Shown here: positions 1 to 11,590 of the stretch, piece after piece | How positions within the stretch are numbered: the stretch's first letter is position 1 | Layout: every line of letters starts with the position of its first letter | Assembly (NCBI RefSeq): GCF_040807025.1 | Contig: NC_090947.1 | Coordinates: forward strand, 3,348,001-3,412,000 | Source of the DNA: Struthio camelus | Taxonomy: Eukaryota > Chordata > Aves > Struthioniformes > Struthionidae | Direction of reading: 5' to 3' | Length of the DNA: 64,000 nt | Made by a program: the position numbers and the translations under genes | Notes under the pieces: model-generated | Databases searched by the model: none | What the model saw: only the letters and a program-made list of their open reading frames with translations | Told to the model about the DNA's origin: nothing

Positions 1-825
1 GTCACTTCCTTACCCCAAAGGGAAGGGACCTTGTCAAGTAGATGCTCTTGCCCAGAACCAGGCACAGAGCTCCTACTGCAGGAAAGATGGTCTCCCTCAG
101 GGCTGTTTTGTGAGCCCAGTCTCTCCCAGCTGCAGTTAGAGTCCTTTCTTTCTCTGCATCCCACTCCTGCAGCGTAAGGGGAAAGCCTTGCCCACATTCA
201 CCTCCAAGCCAACGCTCCCCCGAAACCTTGCCCTTTACCGAAGAAGTGGGAGGCATCGGATCGTCTTTATTAGGCTGCACAGAGCTGGCAGCTGGCACTG
301 CCAGTCTCCTTCCCCTAACCCCTTGTGCTTTCCTTCTCAGATCCAAGCACAGCACTGACCCACTGGTACCTGCCCTTCCTGAAGCTTTCTTCCTCTGTCT
401 TCCTAGTGGCTCACAGTGCCCTTCACCTGGGAACTGCTTACCTCAAAGCCTTCTGGCCCTGGGGAGGGGACAGAGGGCCATTTTGGGAAGAAGCAGAGGC
501 TATAGCGGGAATGAGATTTGGCTGTCTGCATAGCCACAGCAGGTCAGTCTGGAGGACTTGCCCCACAGCTGTGAAGGAGTTGGGCGGCAACCACCCAGTT
601 ACAGGTTTTTCCTCCTGCTTCAGCCACCCAAAGTGTAAACCTGGCCAAGCATTTAGCAGAGCTGCCACTCTTGGAGCAGCCGTCAGGACACAGAGCAGAC
701 CAGACTTTTCTCTTCCATCTTTTCCTGGCCTTCACCAAGTCCAAGCAAGCAGCTGTGCGTGAGAAGACTGTGGTGTGGATTGCCAGGCTATGTGAACACA
801 TCTGTTCAGCTCTTCATTGCTGCAG

Positions 826-2473
826 GTAAGGTGTGTCTGGTCCAGGCAACCTCCAGCTACCTCATCACCCCTTTCTGGTGCCCCAGAGCCCCCTGTGGCT
901 CCATGCTCCTGCCAAAGGAAGCCCGGAGACAGTTTAGGGCACACAGCAAGCCCCTGCCATGAGGCAAAGATCTTGGCCCTACCTCTTGGGCTTCCCTTTC
1001 CAGGTCCTGCACTTTCAGGAGCCAGCAGTGCTCCCAGCCCCATGCAGAGTAGGACCGCTTTGGGTGTATGCTGTGGGCCCAACAAGTCTGGCAGCCCTCC
1101 CTGCCTTGGGCTGCTGCCCAGCTGCATTGGGAACCAGGGCTGGCAGGACCCTCCAACGCTCTGGCTCACCTAGCATCCAGCCCAGGATGAACCATTGCTT
1201 CAGGCTCTGGTTCCGACCAACACCCCTCAGCCATGGTGCTAGAGCTGCCCCCATCTCCCCAGACCTGCTGCCACTTGGAATGAATCAGTGACATCCCTGC
1301 CCAACTCAGAAAGAAGCTTTTCCCAATTCTAGGCCAACTTGGTGGGGTGCCTTACCCTGTGCTGCGCCTACAGTGATCAGACGACCAGCTGTGGGTGCTC
1401 TTCATCACCTGCACTGATTGATCCTGCAGCAAGGAAGTAAGAGAGGCTGCATTTGTCTGGGTCATTCCAGACACAGACAGCCAGGCAAGGCACCACACTG
1501 CCTTGGCAACTCTCTTGCAGGAGAGAAAAGAGCAAGAAACCTCACAAACATAGGTATGGGGCAGCACATCTGCCTCCTCCCCACACACACACTGGGGAGG
1601 GAGGAAGGGACATTTATGCAGTACTGAAACTGCAGGCATCTCAGACTTTATGCAAGGACATTGCATGCCGGGGGGGGGGGGGGGTCATCCCCTCCCTGGG
1701 TATGGAGGGACTGAAAAATCTTCGGCAGCACCTACTCCTAGGTCTTCTCTCTTGCTTCAGAATGAAAAGAAAGCTCAGATTTGTCTGCCCTTCTGTATCC
1801 TTAAAAGCAACTTCCCCTTTCTGCCCTTGTAGCAAGCCCAGGCTTTCCCTGGGAATCCTGCTCTCCAGGCTTTCCTGGCATGTCCACTTTCATTGTCAGT
1901 GAGATATCTCCCTGAAGCCCTCAGTAGGCCATCTCCGACTTGTCCAGCCCTCCTGCCGACTGCTCTGTGTTTCCCCTCCTGTTCAGGCAGGGAGCTGTTG
2001 CCCAATGGCTCATAGCCTCTACAGCTCCAGAAGGCCTGGGAATCTGCTGACAGCTTCTGGTCTTCAGAGTTCAACAGTGCCAGTGAAATCATCACAGTAA
2101 GGAGCACCTCCCTCATTAAGACTGCTGGACATGAGGAATTGATTGGATGAAAAGAGGGATCCCTAATCAGTGGGGCTGATGGGTCCCTTTGTTCACTGGA
2201 TGTTCCCATGGTCCCTGAGCAGGAACTAAACAAAGGCTTCCCTCCTGGTCTCCCGCAAGCTCTGGTCTCCCACAGGAGCAGTGCATAGGAAATACGACCC
2301 GCAACAATCCATTTTCTCTCCTGTGCCATCACCCAGCCCAGCACAGTCCCTGCTCCCTGTGCTGGCCAGCACAGCCCCACATCTCTCTCCAGAGCCACTT
2401 GCTGCTCAGCAATGCACCACCATTGGGGCACTCAGTGTAACAGATCTATCTGCCCTGACCCTCCTTTCTCCAG
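826..2473 (+). other. unrecognised sequence between exons C and D (U1)
   Basis: About 1.65 kb of unit sequence with no recognised exon; the same stretch recurs in every unit. The family normally has further exons between these two positions, so they have either been deleted or decayed beyond recognition. Short frames here (up to 149 codons) show no family resemblance. A minus-strand frame of 218 codons at 1775-2431 is also unrecognised. Confidence 0.5.
1670..1684 (+). repeat. G15 homopolymer (variable between units)
   Basis: A run of 15 G in U1. Lengths in the other units are 15 (U2, U3, U5), 17 (U4) and 14 (U6-U8). It can form a G-quadruplex and is one of the three sites that explain unit length variation. 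Confidence 0.9.
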
Positions 2474-3420
2474 TAGGTGTTTTGCAAATACCTGCTGCCC
2501 TCCAAGAGGACAGTCATCATCCTCACAGCCATCAAGACCATGACAGCTTGCAGCACCCATGCCAGGCAGGTAGCTGCTCACATATTGGATGAGCTTATAA
2601 CAGGCTATGCCTGCCTCTTCCAGAGAATTGCTTTCCTCCTGCAGCCATATCTCAAGGGCGCCTGACACCTTTAGGCCAGCATAGAGCTGAGGCAACAGAA
2701 TTAGTTCTTGGTAGGAGCTGGGGAAATGGCTGCACAATGGCAGCAGGCCCATTCTCAGTCATGTACCTGGAGGTGCTGAAGAGCATAAGGTGCATCTGCA
2801 GAAGCCTGCTATAGATCAGCGAGACCTGTGCCCAGCTCGGCTTGGGCAGGGCTCTTCTCACGTGACTGGTGTGTACCCAGATGAGGTGGTTGTGAGCCTG
2901 TTACGCTGTTCCCAATCATACAACAGGTAGGACGGGCCTGCCTACCTTTAGTGCTTGTGACGCATCAGACTTTAGTGCTCATCCCAAGTGGGCTGCTAGA
3001 TAAAGGGCAATTTTCAGGACCCTGCACGAGCGGCTGGGACCTCCACTGCCCCCATTGTCCCAGCCCTGGTTCAGCAACAAGGGCTGCAGGAACCGTAGTG
3101 CTCCAAGTATATCCACCTTCAGCATCAGAGCCTGGCTGCCTTGCTCCCGCTCTTCCCACAAGGGATTTCAGCTTGGCTTTATGCTACCTGCTAGGGCAGG
3201 GTCCACTGGGTGCTCCTAGCAAGGGGACAGTAGGGCAAGAAGGGCTGGCAGTCACCTACGCCCTCCAGACTCACCCTAGCTATGATGCCAGGGCCAAAAC
3301 CTTGCTGACAGAACATTCTGGGCGTGCAGTGCTGCTGCAGGCATGTGGAGAGTGATGATCTCCAAGCCCAGGGATGCAGAGACGGTGCTGCGAGAGTTGC
3401 TTGGCATGCTGGAAGAGTGA

Positions 3421-3968
3421 TTGCTGTAAAGACATCCAACTCTGACAAAAGGAAAACACAGACATCTTTTCCTTAGCTGTGAGTTTCTGACCGAGGTCTT
3501 GCTCATGGTCAGGGATGCGACTGCCTTTCTTGAGCAAGAGGCAGGGCCTCCTCTGCACTCCCTCATCTGCAAACAAAGCATAAACTCGCCTGGGCCACAA
3601 AGACATAGCGCCACCAGGCCACAGGTGGCATGGCTGTGCCAAGAACCAGGCCTGCTAGGCATCTGCTATGCAAACACACAACTTATTCAGGCAGCTCACT
3701 GTCCTCCTCCATCTCTGCCTTGCTCATCTGGTTGCAAACCAGGATTAGGGGTGGGACCATGGTTATGGGCCACGGCAGGACCAGTGCACAGCTCAGGCAG
3801 GCTGAAAGGGCTGGTTCATGGAAAAAAGGTAGACTGCACGGTACATAATGCCAGACACCCCCCAGACTTCCCCATCCAGGGTGACATCTGCACCACTCCA
3901 GGGCCGGCTAAATGAGTCCTTGTCAAAAACAGGAGCTGAGGCACAGCGAGCTTTGAGGCACAGCGAGC
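3421..3968 (+). other. unrecognised sequence between exon F and the internal duplication (U1)
   Basis: Nothing was recognised on either strand. A minus-strand frame at 3793-4131 looked briefly kinase-like but lacks any catalytic motif. Confidence 0.5.
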
Positions 3969-4480
3969 ACACCAAAGACTTCCTGCCATTTCGAGCTGGC
4001 CTTTGCCTGCCTTGGTCGGACCCACAGCATTGGTCTCTCTCCACTTCCTCCCCAATGACTATTACTCCAGGCCTACTCACTGCAGCAAAGGCCACCCTGC
4101 TAAAATGCCTCTCCCACCAATCCGGCCTCAAAGCAAAGACGTCCCGGCAAGCTAATCTGCCTGTGCCATCGCTAGTTCAGGGCACACTCACCTTCCTTCC
4201 CTCCCAATACCTTCAACAGCTCTATGCACAACATACGCCCTGCACGCTCACCACAGTGAAACCGTCCTCCCACAAACCAGGCCTCCCATCAAAGACCTCC
4301 AGCCATTACGAGCTGGCCTTTGCCTGCCTGCTTGGGCCCCACAGTATTGGCCCCCCCCCCTCTTCAGCTGCCTCCCCTGACAAAGTGGGTCCCATACGCC
4401 AGACCTACTCACTGCTTCCTCCAGCAAACGCCACCCTGCTAAAATGCCTCTCCCACCAACACAGTTTCACAGCAAGATCT
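3969..4480 (+). repeat. internal imperfect direct duplication in the unit
   Basis: Two related blocks follow each other. gagctggcctttgcctgcc occurs at 3993 and 4310 (offset 317). gccaccctgctaaaatgcct occurs at 4091 and 4430 (offset 339), so the second block has gained about 22 bp. It is present at the same place in every unit. It lies directly against the gag fragment, and the gag reading frame runs into it on the minus strand. Its origin is unknown. Confidence 0.8.
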
Positions 4481-4488
4481 CCAGACCT

Positions 4489-4760
4489 CCATTCTCTGGT
4501 TTGTCTCATCTTCTGAATTCAAATCAGTCCATTTCCTATCTACGTCACATAACCTTCTGTAAAAGGCTGATGGATTTTTCTTCGAGCCCTGCCTCACTTC
4601 ACACAGTTTAGACACAGTCTTTGGTTGAGGCAGTCCATATCGAACCCCACACAGTACCAATTGCTTCAACTGAGCTCTTTCTCTCCCTACATTAGGATCC
4701 CACTCCGGGTCCCTTGTTGTAGGTAGATAAGTCTCAGAGTCATCCTGCATATCATTCCTC
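4489..4760 (-). mobile_element. truncated ERV gag capsid fragment (U1)
   Basis: The minus strand encodes the C-terminal half of a gammaretrovirus-like capsid, with LKQLVLCGVRYGLPQPK and the major-homology-like stretch QGSKKNPSAFYRRL. Homology starts abruptly at the unit junction after 4760 and fades after the ETNQRM residues near 4489, so both ends are truncated. The reading frame continues past 4489 into unrelated sequence. It is a relic with no nucleocapsid, pol or env. This copy has Cys where most copies have Tyr (VLC/VLY). Confidence 0.8.
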
Positions 4761-5802
4761 GTCTGGGGCAGAGGGGACTCAGCTGCTGCTCTGTGGGATG
4801 GGCAGGGAGGGGCATCTCAGGTGGTACAAGGCAGCAATGATGTGGGCAGAGACCTTTCCTGCCTGCCTGCAAGCAAGCTCCTAACCTGGATGTGCTTGGA
4901 ACTTTTCCCCACATGCTATGCTCCAGCATTGCACCCTGTCTGCTGGGCACCTCTCAGTCCTGATGAGCACATGGGAGATGGGTCTGCCCCACGCCACTTC
5001 CCTGAGGCAGGGGTTACTGTGTCTGCACAAGCAGGGGTGCTCTTGGGCAGAAGGCTTATGTCTTTCCTCTAGTCTCTCCTGTCAGCCCCTATAGCTCTAT
5101 CAACTCTCTTTTTTATCAGCTCCAGCCTGGTTCTGCCAAGAGAGGAGATGGAAGCCCTGTAATACAAGTATGCCTTTTACAGAACCCAAGAATAAGTACC
5201 TGCAGCCATTTCTGTCTGGGCTGTACTTGCATCTGCTGGTGGGTCCCTCTATGTTTGTGTGTGCCATGGTCAGCATTCCCTGCAGGGCTGCTGGCTGTGC
5301 AGAGCTGCTCCTTCTAGGTATCTAAATCATCACTGCATGCTCTGCAATGCCCTAGTACTGCTGTCCATGCCTCTGCCTTCTTATGCTCTCTGTTTGTCCC
5401 GTTCTGGCCTCCATCTGCAGCCTCTGCAGAGTCACCAGCACTAATGCTTTGGCGTGGGAGCAGCTTTTCCTCTGGAGACTGGATACGGCAGAGACACTTA
5501 AGGTGGAGGGGACACCCAGCACACCTGAGGGAAGGGAGACGTCTAGCATGGCACTGGCACTGAGGACAGGACTGAGGTGGCTGAACAGGAGAAGTGTGGG
5601 GCACTTGTTCATGGGCACAGCCATTCCCACTGTGGGGCTGCAAGAGCCACTTAGAAGACCTGCAAGCTGGGAAAAGGGGACCAACAATGGCGTCGCCCTG
5701 AGTGCCAGTGCTGAGATGGGGGCACCTGGGCTCTGCCAGCCCTGTCAGCTGCTTACTGGGTGCTAGCAGCTCCCACGCCCCATGCTTGGCTGTGCTCTCC
5801 AG
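4761..5802 (+). other. first 1.04 kb of the unit, unrecognised
   Basis: This segment follows the gag breakpoint and leads to exon A. It is the sequence to which gag is joined in every unit, so its counterpart outside the array should mark the original left duplication boundary. No exon was identified. A 180-codon minus-strand frame at 5314-5856 has no family resemblance. Confidence 0.5.
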
Positions 5803-8800
5803 GTGATATTGCAGGAAGAGCATGCTGACCACCTGAGCTGTGTCATGCAGCAGCAAGCTGTGCTTGCCGTCACTGCAATGACATATGCGCCCCAGTCCTG
5901 GGCTTGGCTAAGACCTCCCCCCCGTGAAGCCACAATGGCAGCTGGAAGGCATCCTCCATGCTGGGGGAGTCTGCGGGTGCTGTCTGCTGGACCTCTGCTC
6001 TCCCCTGCCCTGGGCCTGATAGTGGGGGAGATGGAGGGCAGATAAGGCCCTGGGGCTTCCCCTGCCTGGACTTTTCCTCAAAAGGGTGGGGGCAGGAGAT
6101 GGAGAGGGCATTGGGCACATGCTGATAGGCTTGTCCTCTGTCTTGGGCCAGCATGCCAAGATTAGGTGGTGCCTCCCTGAAGGGCTCCCCCACCTTGCCT
6201 GGGTAATACCATGGGGTCTCCTGAAGGAATCATTTTCAGCCCCAGGGTCTGACATGCACCACTCCATCCTTGCAGCAAAGCAAAGCTAACTCTGGAGGAT
6301 CACCTGAACAACAGCCAGCTTCTGCAGTGTCTTCTCCTGTCTTCCAAGACAAGGCACACAGAGCCTGGATGCTGCTGTCTGTCCCCAGCGTGTGTGCTGG
6401 GTGAGCTATGGGGAGCCTGCTTATTCCTCTGGGCCAGTCCTGGGCTATCTTGTGCTTATACACAAGTGGAACGTCCAAGCCAGGGCATGATCCCATTTTT
6501 GCTTTCCCACCATCATTCCTCCCCCCCCCCGCCCCCGCCCCTTATCCTGGACAGCATTGCATGCAGCGCTCACAGGCTGGTCTCTTTGCAGCAGCTTTCC
6601 CCTACTGACCCTCTCCCCGGACACTGCAGGGCCACAGGACCCTGCTCCCTTAGGCAAGAGGAACTTATGTCCCTCTCCTGTGGGCAAAGGGAAGAAGTGA
6701 CACCAGGTCTTTCTTGCAGATCTTGGCTGCTGTGGACAGCATGCTGCACGTGCTCAGCTCTCCCATCTCTGGTCTCCTGGAGCTGCAAAACATCTTGCAG
6801 GTGTGGCATTTGCTAAGATTGTGATTCACAGGGTCACTTCCTTACCCCAAAGGGAAGGGACCTTGTCAAGTAGATGCTCTTGCCCAGAACCAGGCACAGA
6901 GCTCCTACTGCAGGAAAGATGGTCTCCCTCAGGGCTGTTTTGTGAGCCCAGTCTCTCCCAGCTGCAGTTAGAGTCCTTTCTTTCTCTGCATCCCACTCCT
7001 GCAGCGTAAGGGGAAAGCCTTGCCCACATTCACCTCCAAGCCAACGCTCCCCCGAAACCTTGCCCTTTACCGAAGAAGTGGGAGGCATCGGATCGTCTTT
7101 ATTAGGCTGCACAGAGCTGGCAGCTGGCACTGCCAGTCTCCTTCCCCTAACCCCTTGTGCTTTCCTTCTCAGATCCAAGCACAGCACTGACCCACTGGTA
7201 CCTGCCCTTCCTGAAGCTTTCTTCCTCTGTCTTCCTAGTGGCTCACAGTGCCCTTCACCTGGGAACTGCTTACCTCAAAGCCTTCTGGCCCTGGGGAGGG
7301 GACAGAGGGCCATTTTGGGAAGAAGCAGAGGCTATAGCGGGAATGAGATTTGGCTGTCTGCATAGCCACAGCAGGTCAGTCTGGAGGACTTGCCCCACAG
7401 CTGTGAAGGAGTTGGGCGGCAACCACCCAGTTACAGGTTTTTCCTCCTGCTTCAGCCACCCAAAGTGTAAACCTGGCCAAGCATTTAGCAGAGCTGCCAC
7501 TCTTGGAGCAGCCGTCAGGACACAGAGCAGACCAGACTTTTCTCTTCCATCTTTTCCTGGCCTTCACCAAGTCCAAGCAAGCAGCTGTGCGTGAGAAGAC
7601 TGTGGTGTGGATTGCCAGGCTATGTGAACACATCTGTTCAGCTCTTCATTGCTGCAGGTAAGGTGTGTCTGGTCCAGGCAACCTCCAGCTACCTCATCAC
7701 CCCTTTCTGGTGCCCCAGAGCCCCCTGTGGCTCCATGCTCCTGCCAAAGGAAGCCCGGAGACAGTTTAGGGCACACAGCAAGCCCCTGCCATGAGGCAAA
7801 GATCTTGGCCCTACCTCTTGGGCTTCCCTTTCCAGGTCCTGCACTTTCAGGAGCCAGCAGTGCTCCCAGCCCCATGCAGAGTAGGACCGCTTCGGGTGTA
7901 TGCTGTGGGCCCAACAAGTCTGGCAGCCCTCCCTGCCTTGGGCTGCTGCCCAGCTGCATTGGGAACCAGGGCTGGCAGGACCCTCCAACGCTCTGGCTCA
8001 CCTAGCATCCAGCCCAGGATGAACCATTGCTTCAGGCTCTGGTTCCGACCAACACCCCTCAGCCATGGTGCTAGAGCTGCCCCCATCTCCCCAGACCTGC
8101 TGCCACTTGGAATGAATCAGTGACATCCCTGCCCAACTCAGAAAGAAGCTTTTCCCAATTCTAGGCCAACTTGGTGGGGTGCCTTACCCTGTGCTGCGCC
8201 TACAGTGATCAGACGACCAGCTGTGGGTGCTCTTCATCACCTGCACTGATTGATCCTGCAGCAAGGAAGTAAGAGAGGCTGCATTTGTCTGGGTCATTCC
8301 AGACACAGACAGCCAGGCAAGGCACCACACTGCCTTGGCAACTCTCTTGCAGGAGAGAAAAGAGCAAGAAACCTCACAAACATAGGTATGGGGCAGCACA
8401 TCTGCCTCCTCCCCACACACACACTGGGGAGGGAGGAAGGGACATTTATGCAGTACTGAAACTGCAGGCATCTCAGACTTTATGCAAGGACATTGCATGC
8501 CGGGGGGGGGGGGGGGTCATCCCCTCCCTGGGTATGGAGGGACTGAAAAATCTTCGGCAGCACCTACTCCTAGGTCTTCTCTCTTGCTTCAGAATGAAAA
8601 GAAAGCTCAGATTTGTCTGCCCTTCTGTATCCTTAAAAGCAACTTCCCCTTTCTGCCCTTGTAGCAAGCCCAGGCTTTCCCTGGGAATCCTGCTCTCCAG
8701 GCTTTCCTGGCATGTCCACTTTCATTGTCAGTGAGATATCTCCCTGAAGCCCTCAGTAGGCCATCTCCGACTTGTCCAGCCCTCCTGCCGACTGCTCTGT

Positions 8801-10252
8801 GTTTCCCCTCCTGTTCAGGCAGGGAGCTGTTGCCCAATGGCTCATAGCCTCTACAGCTCCAGAAGGCCTGGGAATCTGCTGACAGCTTCTGGTCTTCAGA
8901 GTTCAACAGTGCCAGTGAAATCATCACAGTAAGGAGCACCTCCCTCATTAAGACTGCTGGACATGAGGAATTGATTGGATGAAAAGAGGGATCCCTAATC
9001 AGTGGGGCTGATGGGTCCCTTTGTTCACTGGATGTTCCCATGGTCCCTGAGCAGGAACTAAACAAAGGCTTCCCTCCTGGTCTCCCGCAAGCTCTGGTCT
9101 CCCACAGGAGCAGTGCATAGGAAATACGACCCGCAACAATCCATTTTCTCTCCTGTGCCATCACCCAGCCCAGCACAGTCCCTGCTCCCTGTGCTGGCCA
9201 GCACAGCCCCACATCTCTCTCCAGAGCCACTTGCTGCTCAGCAATGCACCACCATTGGGGCACTCAGTGTAACAGATCTATCTGCCCTGACCCTCCTTTC
9301 TCCAGTAGGTGTTTTGCAAATACCTGCTGCCCTCCAAGAGGACAGTCATCATCCTCACAGCCATCAAGACCATGACAGCTTGCAGCACCCATGCCAGGCA
9401 GGTAGCTGCTCACATATTGGATGAGCTTATAACAGGCTATGCCTGCCTCTTCCAGAGAATTGCTTTCCTCCTGCAGCCATATCTCAAGGGCGCCTGACAC
9501 CTTTAGGCCAGCATAGAGCTGAGGCAACAGAATTAGTTCTTGGTAGGAGCTGGGGAAATGGCTGCACAATGGCAGCAGGCCCATTCTCAGTCATGTACCT
9601 GGAGGTGCTGAAGAGCATAAGGTGCATCTGCAGAAGCCTGCTATAGATCAGCGAGACCTGTGCCCAGCTCGGCTTGGGCAGGGCTCTTCTCACGTGACTG
9701 GTGTGTACCCAGATGAGGTGGTTGTGAGCCTGTTACGCTGTTCCCAATCATACAACAGGTAGGACGGGCCTGCCTACCTTTAGTGCTTGTGACGCATCAG
9801 ACTTTAGTGCTCATCCCAAGTGGGCTGCTAGATAAAGGGCAATTTTCAGGACCCTGCACGAGCGGCTGGGACCTCCACTGCCCCCATTGTCCCAGCCCTG
9901 GTTCAGCAACAAGGGCTGCAGGAACCGTAGTGCTCCAAGTATATCCACCTTCAGCATCAGAGCCTGGCTGCCTTGCTCCCTCTCTTCCCACAAGGGATTT
10001 CAGCTTGGCTTTATGCTACCTGCTAGGGCAGGGTCCACTGGGTGCTCCTAGCAAGGGGACAGTAGGGCAAGAAGGGCTGGCAGTCACCTACGCCCTCCAG
10101 ACTCACCCTAGCTATGATGCCAGGGCCAAAACCTTGCTGACAGAACATTCTGGGCGTGCAGTGCTGCTGCAGGCATGTGGAGAGTGATGATCTCCAAGCC
10201 CAGGGATGCAGAGACGGTGCTGCGAGAGTTGCTTGGCATGCTGGAAGAGTGA
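5803..10252 (+). pseudogene. MROH-like pseudogene, exons A-F (unit U2)
   Basis: Six exon-like segments occur in the order expected for the maestro HEAT-like repeat family. Exon A is about 5803-5890 (VILQEEHADHLSCVMQQQ...). Exon B is 6720-6800 (ILAAVDSMLHVLSS..., exactly 27 codons between AG and GT). Exon C is 7536-7657 (...AAVREKTVVWIARLCEHI). Exon D is about 9306-9455 (KYLLPSKRTVIILTAIKTM...). Exon E is 9591-9758 (ends YPDEVVVSLLRCSQSYN). Exon F is 10162-10252 (MWRVMISKPRDAETVLREL...). Exons D-F align with exons 2-4 of the minus-strand MROH gene at 55118-61657; for example PDEVVVSLLRCS resembles PDEVVASLLRCS there. Exon E has a TAG at 9644-9646 plus a frame change. Exon D lacks a clear donor. 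No C-terminal exons were found after exon F. I call it a pseudogene. Assignment of A and C rests on recall of family sequence; D-F are also supported inside the window. Confidence 0.72.
6521..6539 (+). repeat. C-rich run C10-G-C5-G-C (variable between units)
   Basis: The leading C-run is 10 in U2-U6, 11 in U7 and 13 in U8. It lies about 190 bp before pseudo-exon B. Confidence 0.85.
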
Positions 10253-11318
10253 TTGCTGTAAAGACATCCAACTCTGACAAAAGGAAAACACAGACATCTT
10301 TTCCTTAGCTGTGAGTTTCTGACCGAGGTCTTGCTCATGGTCAGGGATGCGACTGCCTTTCTTGAGCAAGAGGCAGGGCCTCCTCTGCACTCCCTCATCT
10401 GCAAACAAAGCATAAACTCGCCTGGGCCACAAAGACATAGCGCCACCAGGCCACAGGTGGCATGGCTGTGCCAAGAACCAGGCCTGCTAGGCATCTGCTA
10501 TGCAAACACACAACTTATTCAGGCAGCTCACTGTCCTCCTCCATCTCTGCCTTGCTCATCTGGTTGCAAACCAGGATTAGGGGTGGGACCATGGTTATGG
10601 GCCACGGCAGGACCAGTGCACAGCTCAGGCAGGCTGAAAGGGCTGGTTCATGGAAAAAAGGTAGACTGCACGGTACATAATGCCAGACACCCCCCAGACT
10701 TCCCCATCCAGGGTGACATCTGCACCACTCCAGGGCCGGCTAAATGAGTCCTTGTCAAAAACAGGAGCTGAGGCACAGCGAGCTTTGAGGCACAGCGAGC
10801 ACACCAAAGACTTCCTGCCATTTCGAGCTGGCCTTTGCCTGCCTTGGTCGGACCCACAGCATTGGTCTCTCTCCACTTCCTCCCCAATGACTATTACTCC
10901 AGGCCTACTCACTGCAGCAAAGGCCACCCTGCTAAAATGCCTCTCCCACCAATCCGGCCTCAAAGCAAAGACGTCCCGGCAAGCTAATCTGCCTGTGCCA
11001 TCGCTAGTTCAGGGCACACTCACCTTCCTTCCCTCCCAATACCTTCAACAGCTCTATGCACAACATACGCCCTGCACGCTCACCACAGTGAAACCGTCCT
11101 CCCACAAACCAGGCCTCCCATCAAAGACCTCCAGCCATTACGAGCTGGCCTTTGCCTGCCTGCTTGGGCCCCACAGTATTGGCCCCCCCCTCTTCAGCTG
11201 CCTCCCCTGACAAAGTGGGTCCCATACGCCAGACCTACTCACTGCTTCCTCCAGCAAACGCCACCCTGCTAAAATGCCTCTCCCACCAACACAGTTTCAC
11301 AGCAAGATCTCCAGACCT

Positions 11319-11590
11319 CCATTCTCTGGTTTGTCTCATCTTCTGAATTCAAATCAGTCCATTTCCTATCTACGTCACATAACCTTCTGTAAAAGGCTGA
11401 TGGATTTTTCTTCGAGCCCTGCCTCACTTCACACAGTTTAGACACAGTCTTTGGTTGAGGCAGTCCATATCGAACCCCATACAGTACCAATTGCTTCAAC
11501 TGAGCTCTTTCTCTCCCTACATTAGGATCCCACTCCGGGTCCCTTGTTGTAGGTAGATAAGTCTCAGAGTCATCCTGCATATCATTCCTC
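11319..11590 (-). mobile_element. truncated ERV gag capsid fragment (U2)
   Basis: Same relic and same breakpoints as in U1; Tyr variant (VLYGVRYG). Confidence 0.8.

Larger units (their letters stand above)
704..3420 (+). pseudogene. MROH-like pseudogene, exons C-F (unit U1)
   Basis: The upstream exons A and B are outside the window. Exon C is about 704-825, with donor gtaagg. Exon D is about 2474-2623, exon E 2759-2926 (donor gtagga), and exon F 3330-3420. Exon E has an in-frame TAG at 2812-2814 and needs a frame change before its conserved PDEVVVSLLRCSQSYN end. The exon F frame closes at TGA 3418-3420. The family match is described under unit U2. Confidence 0.7.
1..4760. repeat. array unit U1 (left-truncated)
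   Basis: This is the 3' 4760 bp of a unit; its first about 2070 bp lie left of the window. It has the longest C-run at 4351-4360 (10 C, against 8 in U2 at 11183-11190). Diagnostic bases are C in ccaacgctc near 1157, no extra A near 2520, and the cacacag form near 4650. Confidence 0.97.
4761..11590. repeat. array unit U2 (complete, 6830 bp)
   Basis: This is the first complete unit and the reference for the exon coordinates given elsewhere. It has a private substitution in cttcggg near 7893, where the other units read ctttggg. It shares the ccctctctt form near 9982 with U8 only, and the ccaacgctc form near 7989 with U1 only. Confidence 0.97.

Noticed and set aside
1775..2431. 218-codon minus-strand frame repeated in every unit
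   Set aside because: Its conservation only reflects near-identical tandem units; no domain or family resemblance is seen, and overlapping frames on both strands are equally well conserved.
3793..4131. Possible protein-kinase fragment on the minus strand
   Set aside because: A short DGEVWGVSGIM-like stretch recalled a kinase subdomain, but no glycine loop, catalytic or DFG motif was found.
5314..5856. 180-codon minus-strand frame repeated in every unit
   Set aside because: Same reason: conserved by duplication, and it overlaps the start of pseudo-exon A on the other strand.
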